From assembly GCA_963781955.1 (NCBI GenBank), contig CAWAHU010000003.1, positions 434,001 to 498,000 of the forward strand: a stretch of DNA of 64,000 nt, written 5' to 3'. Position numbers and translations under genes: made by a program. Source of the DNA: Bog-473 sp963781955. Its GTDB lineage: Bacteria > Actinomycetota > Acidimicrobiia > Acidimicrobiales > RAAP-2. Of this stretch, positions 60,374-64,000 are shown one piece after another. The notes under the pieces are model-generated. The model was not told where the DNA came from and made no database searches. It was given only the letters and a program-made list of their open reading frames with translations. The number at the start of each line of letters is the position of its first letter. Position 1 is the stretch's first letter.

Positions 60374-60412
60374 TCAGGTAAGCAGCAGGTCGGAGGTCGT
60401 GGGCATCACCAT
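60374..60412 (-). CDS. Leucine leader peptide of leuA
   Basis: Twelve codons, MVMPTTSDLLLT, with three consecutive leucine codons CTG CTG CTT just before the stop. Stalling of the ribosome at these codons when leucyl-tRNA is scarce would stop formation of the GCGAACGC hairpin and so affect the terminator downstream. The layout matches known leuA attenuators. A TTGACG box at 60446-60451 with a weak GACGAT at 17 bases could be the promoter, again leaving almost no 5' leader before the ATG. Confidence 0.75.
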   Translation of the reverse strand: MVMPTTSDLLLT

Positions 60413-60463
60413 GAAGAGTGTAATCGTCGCATCGCGCCGCGTGGACGTCAAGCTCCGACGGGC

Positions 60464-60826
60464 TCAGCGTCGGACCGGTGAGCCGAAGCGGAGGAGGTTG
60501 CCGTCGACGTCGCTGTGAGCGGCCTCCCACACCCCGAACCCCGGGTCGAAGAGGTCACCGGTCTGCCCCACCCCGGCGGCCCGCCACTCGGCGTGCAGCG
60601 CGTCGGCGTCGTCCACCGCCAGGTAGGCGGCCCCCCGGTCGGCCTCGTCACCCGCCGGCGCCAGGCCCGCAACGTGCCGGAAGTGGATGCGGACGCCGTC
60701 GCGGGCAGCCGTTGCGTAACCGCCCTCGTGCACGTGGACCTCGAAACCCAGGGCTTCGTAGTGGGTGCGCATGGCTCCCAGATCGGCCGTGGGGAAGATA
60801 GGGGTGACGCTCTGGAGGGTGGCCAT
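60464..60826 (-). CDS. VOC-family (glyoxalase/bleomycin-resistance fold) protein
   Basis: 120 residues from ATG 60826. SVTPIFPTADLGAMRTHYEA near 6-25, LGFEVHVHEGGYATAARDGV near 26, IHFRHVAGLAPAGDEADRGA near 47, AYLAVDDADALHAEWRAAGV near 67-86, and WEAAHSDVDGNLLRFGSPV near 99 with the usual D-x-x-GN-x-x-x-F ending. The family includes antibiotic-binding proteins and metalloenzymes; a metal site is not evident, so a binding role is likely. Its stop is 51 bases from the leuA leader peptide. Confidence 0.9.
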   Translation of the reverse strand: MATLQSVTPIFPTADLGAMRTHYEALGFEVHVHEGGYATAARDGVRIHFRHVAGLAPAGDEADRGAAYLAVDDADALHAEWRAAGVGQTGDLFDPGFGVWEAAHSDVDGNLLRFGSPVRR

Positions 60827-60850
60827 GCCGGCTCACGCTACCTTTGGCGC

Positions 60851-61021
60851 ATGCGACGCCTGCTCTCCTTCCTCCTACGGGCCGCCGTCGTCGCGGCACT
60901 CGTGGCGCTGGTGCGGGCCGCCCTGCTCGACCGGGCCCCGCGGCGAGAGCTCCACGGGGACGAGCCGGTGATCGGCAGCCTCGACACGTGGCCGGCCGTG
61001 CCGCGCAAGCCCGAGACCTGA
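60851..61021 (+). CDS. Small single-pass membrane protein
   Basis: 56 residues from ATG 60851: RRLLSFLLRAAVVAALVALV is one membrane helix with a basic N-terminus, followed by RAALLDRAPRRELHGDEPVI and a short tail GSLDTWPAVPRKPET. Similar tiny proteins with an N-terminal anchor and a WP motif are frequent in actinobacteria. Divergent from the VOC gene by 24 bases. Function unknown. Confidence 0.6.
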   Translation: MRRLLSFLLRAAVVAALVALVRAALLDRAPRRELHGDEPVIGSLDTWPAVPRKPET

Positions 61022-61070
61022 CCCGTTCCGCCGGGTGCCCGTGACGCCGGGTGCCCGGGAAGCGGGAGCG

Positions 61071-62642
61071 TCAGAGCGTGACCCGGTGCAGGTCGAGGAT
61101 CCCCTCGTCACCTCGCATCTGCTCGACGACGGCGTCAGGTGCCGGGGTGGTCGTGGAGATCACCATCATGGCGGTGGAGGATTCGGGGCTCGGCCCCACG
61201 TGCATCGACGAGATCGAGACGCCGGCCGCGCCCAGCGCCGTCCCGACCACCCCGATCACGCCGGGGCGGTCGTCGTTGCGCACCACGAGCATGTGGGTCG
61301 AGGGCGGCACCTCGACCACGTGGTCGTCGACGATCACGATGCGCGGCTCGGTCCGCAGCCCCACGGTGATGAGCGTGCCGGCGACAGAGTGGTCAGGAGA
61401 GCGCAGGGTGACGAGCGACTTGTAGTCGTGTGACGTCGCCGTCGACGACTCGCGCACCTGCAGGCCGCGCCGTTCGGCCAGCTGCGGCGCGTTCACGTAG
61501 GACACCGGCTCTTCGGTCGACCCGCCGAAGATCCCCTTGAGGACCGACAGCGTCAGGATCCCGGTGCTCTCCGCGGCCAGCTCACCCTGGTACTCGATGT
61601 CGATCGAGCCGGGGAGCCCGTCATGCAGTCCGACGAAGAATCGGCCCAAGTGCTCGGCCAACCCCATGAAGGTGCGCGCCGAATCGGACACCTCGCTCGC
61701 CGCCACGTTGACCGCGTAGGGCACGAAGTCGCCGGCCAGCGCCAGGAGCACCTGTTCGGCGATGGTGACGCCCGCTTTGTCCTGCGCCTCCTCGGTCGAC
61801 GCGCCCAGGTGGGGGGAGACGACCACGCCGGGCAGCTCGAAGAGCGGGGAATCCGTGCACGGCTCGGAGGCGAAGACGTCGAGGCCGGCGCCCGCCACGA
61901 TCCCGTCGCGGATGGCGTCGGCCAGCGCCTCCTCGTCGACGATGCCGCCGCGCGCCGTGTTGACGATGCGGATGCCCGGCTTGGCCTTGGCCAGCAGGTC
62001 ACGGCCGAACAGCCCGACGGTCTCGGGGGTCTTGGGCGTGTGGATGGAGACGAAGTCGGCCTGGGCGACCAGCTCCTCGATGGTGACCAGGCGAACACCC
62101 ATGGCCCGCGCCCGCTCGTGGGACACGAAGGGGTCGTAGCCGATCAGCTCCATGCCGAAGGCGTGGGCTCGCTGGGCCACCAGTGAGCCGGCCCGGCCCA
62201 GCCCCACGACGCCGAGGACCTTGCCATGGAGCTCCACGCCCTCCCACTTCGAGCGCTCCCAGCGGCCGGCCACCAGCGCCGCGTGCGCCTGGGGGATGTT
62301 GCGGGCCTGAGCCAGGAGGAGCGCCATGGCCTGCTCGGCCACCGACAGGATGTTCGAGGTAGGGGCGTTGACCACCATCACGCCCCGATCGGTGGCCGTG
62401 GGCACGTCGACGTTGTCGAGACCGACGCCGGCTCGGCCGACCACGGTCAGGTTCGTGCCGGTGGCCAGTACTTCCGCGGTCACTTGGGTGGCCGAGCGGA
62501 TGATGAGCGCGTCGGCGCCCACCACCGCCTCGAGCAATTGCTCTGGGGTGAGGCCCTCGCGCACGTCGACCTCGTGCCCGGCATCGGCGAGCAGGTCGAG
62601 CCCGCTCTTCGCGATCTTCTCCGTCACCAGTACCCGTGCCAC
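61071..62642 (-). CDS. serA: D-3-phosphoglycerate dehydrogenase
   Basis: First step of serine synthesis. 523 residues from GTG 62642, which has GAGGAG upstream; ATG 62672 adds ten residues. NAD fold LGVVGLGRAGSLVAQRAHAF near 142-161, active Arg in IVNTARGGIVDEEALADAIR near 228, VVVSPHLGASTEEAQDKAGV near 272 with the catalytic His, an intervening allosteric domain (VNVAASEVSDSARTFMGLAE near 310), and a C-terminal ACT domain (VVRNDDRPGVIGVVGTALGA near 453). This long form is serine-regulated in Mycobacterium. Confidence 0.96.
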   Translation of the reverse strand: MARVLVTEKIAKSGLDLLADAGHEVDVREGLTPEQLLEAVVGADALIIRSATQVTAEVLATGTNLTVVGRAGVGLDNVDVPTATDRGVMVVNAPTSNILSVAEQAMALLLAQARNIPQAHAALVAGRWERSKWEGVELHGKVLGVVGLGRAGSLVAQRAHAFGMELIGYDPFVSHERARAMGVRLVTIEELVAQADFVSIHTPKTPETVGLFGRDLLAKAKPGIRIVNTARGGIVDEEALADAIRDGIVAGAGLDVFASEPCTDSPLFELPGVVVSPHLGASTEEAQDKAGVTIAEQVLLALAGDFVPYAVNVAASEVSDSARTFMGLAEHLGRFFVGLHDGLPGSIDIEYQGELAAESTGILTLSVLKGIFGGSTEEPVSYVNAPQLAERRGLQVRESSTATSHDYKSLVTLRSPDHSVAGTLITVGLRTEPRIVIVDDHVVEVPPSTHMLVVRNDDRPGVIGVVGTALGAAGVSISSMHVGPSPESSTAMMVISTTTPAPDAVVEQMRGDEGILDLHRVTL

Positions 62643-62726
62643 TGCGAAGGTCTCCTCACTCCCCCCGATCATCGGTTGTCCACCGCCGATCGGTCACCGC
62701 CGCCCCCGCCCGGCGGCGCGCCGTCG

Positions 62727-63965
62727 TCAGTCTTGCGCCTCGCCGAAGAGCGTGGCCAGCCGGGAGACGCCCTCGACCATGTCGGCCTCGCCCATCGCGT
62801 ACGACATGCGGAAGTACCCCGGCGCGCCGAAGGCCTCCCCGGGGACCACGGCCACCTTGGCCTCGTTGATGCAGAGCTCGGCCAGCTCGGCGCTCGTGGC
62901 CGGCCGCTGGCCCCGGATGGTGCGTCCGAGCAGCCCCTTGACCGAAGGGAATGCGTAGAAGGCACCTTCGGGCTCGGCACAGACCACCCCGTCGATGTCG
63001 TTGAGCATGGCTGTGATGGTGCGCCGGCGCCGGTCGAAGTGCTCTCGCATCATGGCCACGTCGTCGAGGCCACCCGACACGGCGGCGAGCGCCGCCCGCT
63101 GGGCCACGTTGGACACGTTGGACGTCTCGTGGCTCTGGATGTTGGTGGCTGCCGCGATGGCGTCGGCGGGCCCGATCAGCCAACCCACGCGCCACCCGGT
63201 CATGGCGTAGGTCTTGGCCACCCCGTTGGCCACCAGGCAGCGGTCGGCCAGCTCGGGGACGAGCACGGGCATGGAGTGGTGCTCGGCGCTCCCGTAGACC
63301 AGGTGCTCGTAGATCTCGTCGGTGAGCACCCAGATGCCCCGCTCGAGCGCCCAGCTGCCGATGGCCTCGATCTCGTCCCGCGGGTACACCGCCCCGGTTG
63401 GGTTGGACGGCGAGACGAAGAGCAGGGCCTTGGTGCGCGGCGTCCACACCGCCTCGAGGTCGGCAACCGATGAGCGGAAGCCCGTCGTCTCGTCGGAGGA
63501 CACCACGACGGGCTTGCCGCCGGCCAGGGCGATCGCCTCGGGGTAGGTGGTCCAGAAGGGCGCCAGCACGATGACCTCGTCGCCGGGGTCACACAGGACA
63601 GCGAAGGCGTTGGCCACCGCCTGCTTCCCGCCGTTGGTCACCAGCACCTGGGACGCGGCCACCTCGAAACCCGAGTCCCGCGCCGTCTTGGCCGCGATGG
63701 CCTCGCGCAGGGCCGGGATCCCCGCCGTCGGGGTGTAATGGTGGTTGGCCGGGTCGCGGCACGCCACGACGGCGGCCTCGACGATGTGGGGCGGCGTGGG
63801 GAAGTCGGGCTCCCCCGCCCCGAAGCCGATCACGTGCTCGCCCGCCGCCTGCAGCGCCTTCGCCTTGGCGTCCACGGCCAGGGTGGCCGAGGGCGCCACC
63901 GCAGCGGCCCGGCGCGAGATCCGGCGGAGCCCGGTCGCGGAAGAGGTGGTCGTCACGGGTGCCAT
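62727..63965 (-). CDS. Pyridoxal-phosphate aspartate aminotransferase (class I)
   Basis: 412 residues from ATG 63965 (GTG 63956 possible). ALQAAGEHVIGFGAGEPDFP near 38-57, HYTPTAGIPALREAIAAKTA near 75, VTNGGKQAVANAFAVLCDPG near 108, FVSPSNPTGAVYPRDEIEAI near 172, LTDEIYEHLVYGSAEHHSMP near 203, PLP lysine in LVANGVAKTYAMTGWRVGWL near 235-254, and the C-terminal Arg in PGYFRMSYAMGEADM near 382. Matches the AspAT subgroup Ib of actinobacteria. It follows serA by 85 bases in the upstream direction and could share control of amino acid supply. Confidence 0.95.
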   Translation of the reverse strand: MAPVTTTSSATGLRRISRRAAAVAPSATLAVDAKAKALQAAGEHVIGFGAGEPDFPTPPHIVEAAVVACRDPANHHYTPTAGIPALREAIAAKTARDSGFEVAASQVLVTNGGKQAVANAFAVLCDPGDEVIVLAPFWTTYPEAIALAGGKPVVVSSDETTGFRSSVADLEAVWTPRTKALLFVSPSNPTGAVYPRDEIEAIGSWALERGIWVLTDEIYEHLVYGSAEHHSMPVLVPELADRCLVANGVAKTYAMTGWRVGWLIGPADAIAAATNIQSHETSNVSNVAQRAALAAVSGGLDDVAMMREHFDRRRRTITAMLNDIDGVVCAEPEGAFYAFPSVKGLLGRTIRGQRPATSAELAELCINEAKVAVVPGEAFGAPGYFRMSYAMGEADMVEGVSRLATLFGEAQD

Positions 63966-64000
63966 GATCTCATACGTGCCAGACACCCCCGACATCGCGA

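Overview
The window is 64 kb of very GC-rich chromosomal DNA, dense with genes, that reads as Actinomycetota. Indicators are an AceE-type homodimeric pyruvate dehydrogenase E1, a SucB-type E2 with a proline-rich linker, SufU-type Fe-S assembly, a FadA5-like thiolase under KstR-like operators, an ethylmalonyl-CoA pathway locus, and frequent GTG starts in GTGA/ATGA overlaps. A deep lineage such as Acidimicrobiia is my inference and was not tested. I see no phage, insertion sequence, CRISPR array, rRNA or tRNA.

Layout. 1-9.1 kb: lpdA-sucB-lipB (minus), rnhA, aceE, then a DinB-like protein, an Rrf2 regulator, a HhH-GPD protein and thiE. 9.1-12 kb: a weak ORF over simple repeats, an alpha/beta hydrolase without its serine, an acyl-CoA dehydrogenase and an MBL hydrolase. 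12-21.7 kb: a split SUF system, sufC1-sufS-sufU (plus) and sufD-Rieske-sufC2 plus sufB (minus), interrupted by an LCP cell-wall ligase and a crotonase, with two sufC paralogues. 21.7-28.6 kb: oligopeptidase B, a RodZ-tail-like membrane protein, a sugar-epimerase-like cupin, a flavin reductase, an MBL hydrolase, a shattered alpha/beta hydrolase pseudogene and mutY. 28.6-33 kb: MaoC hydratase, methylsuccinyl-CoA dehydrogenase and malyl-CoA lyase (frameshifted), the second half of the ethylmalonyl-CoA pathway. 33-36.6 kb: dienelactone hydrolase, secreted NlpC/P60 protein, an Lgt-like protein.

36.6-47.4 kb is a lipid/steroid-type beta-oxidation region: SDR and acyl-CoA synthetase diverge from one palindrome (TAGAAC-N2-GTTCTA), and the same palindrome precedes thiolase-crotonase-thioesterase; an acyl-CoA dehydrogenase, an epoxide-hydrolase-like protein and a CocE-type hydrolase follow. 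47.4-60.5 kb holds branched-chain amino acid synthesis: leuB-ilvE-cimA (minus), greA-leuC-leuD (plus) and leuA (minus, frameshifted). leuB and leuA each have a leader with a short leader peptide (Val-Ile-Ile or Leu-Leu-Leu codons) followed by a T-tailed terminator hairpin, i.e. transcription attenuators. Between them lie two ArsR-SRPBCC modules, each with its own operator. 60.5-64 kb: a VOC protein, a small membrane protein, serA and an aspartate aminotransferase.

Two otherwise healthy genes (mcl at about 32.8 kb, leuA at about 60.08 kb) are each broken by one base in a short G/C run, so consensus error is possible. All family assignments come from reading motifs; no database search was run.
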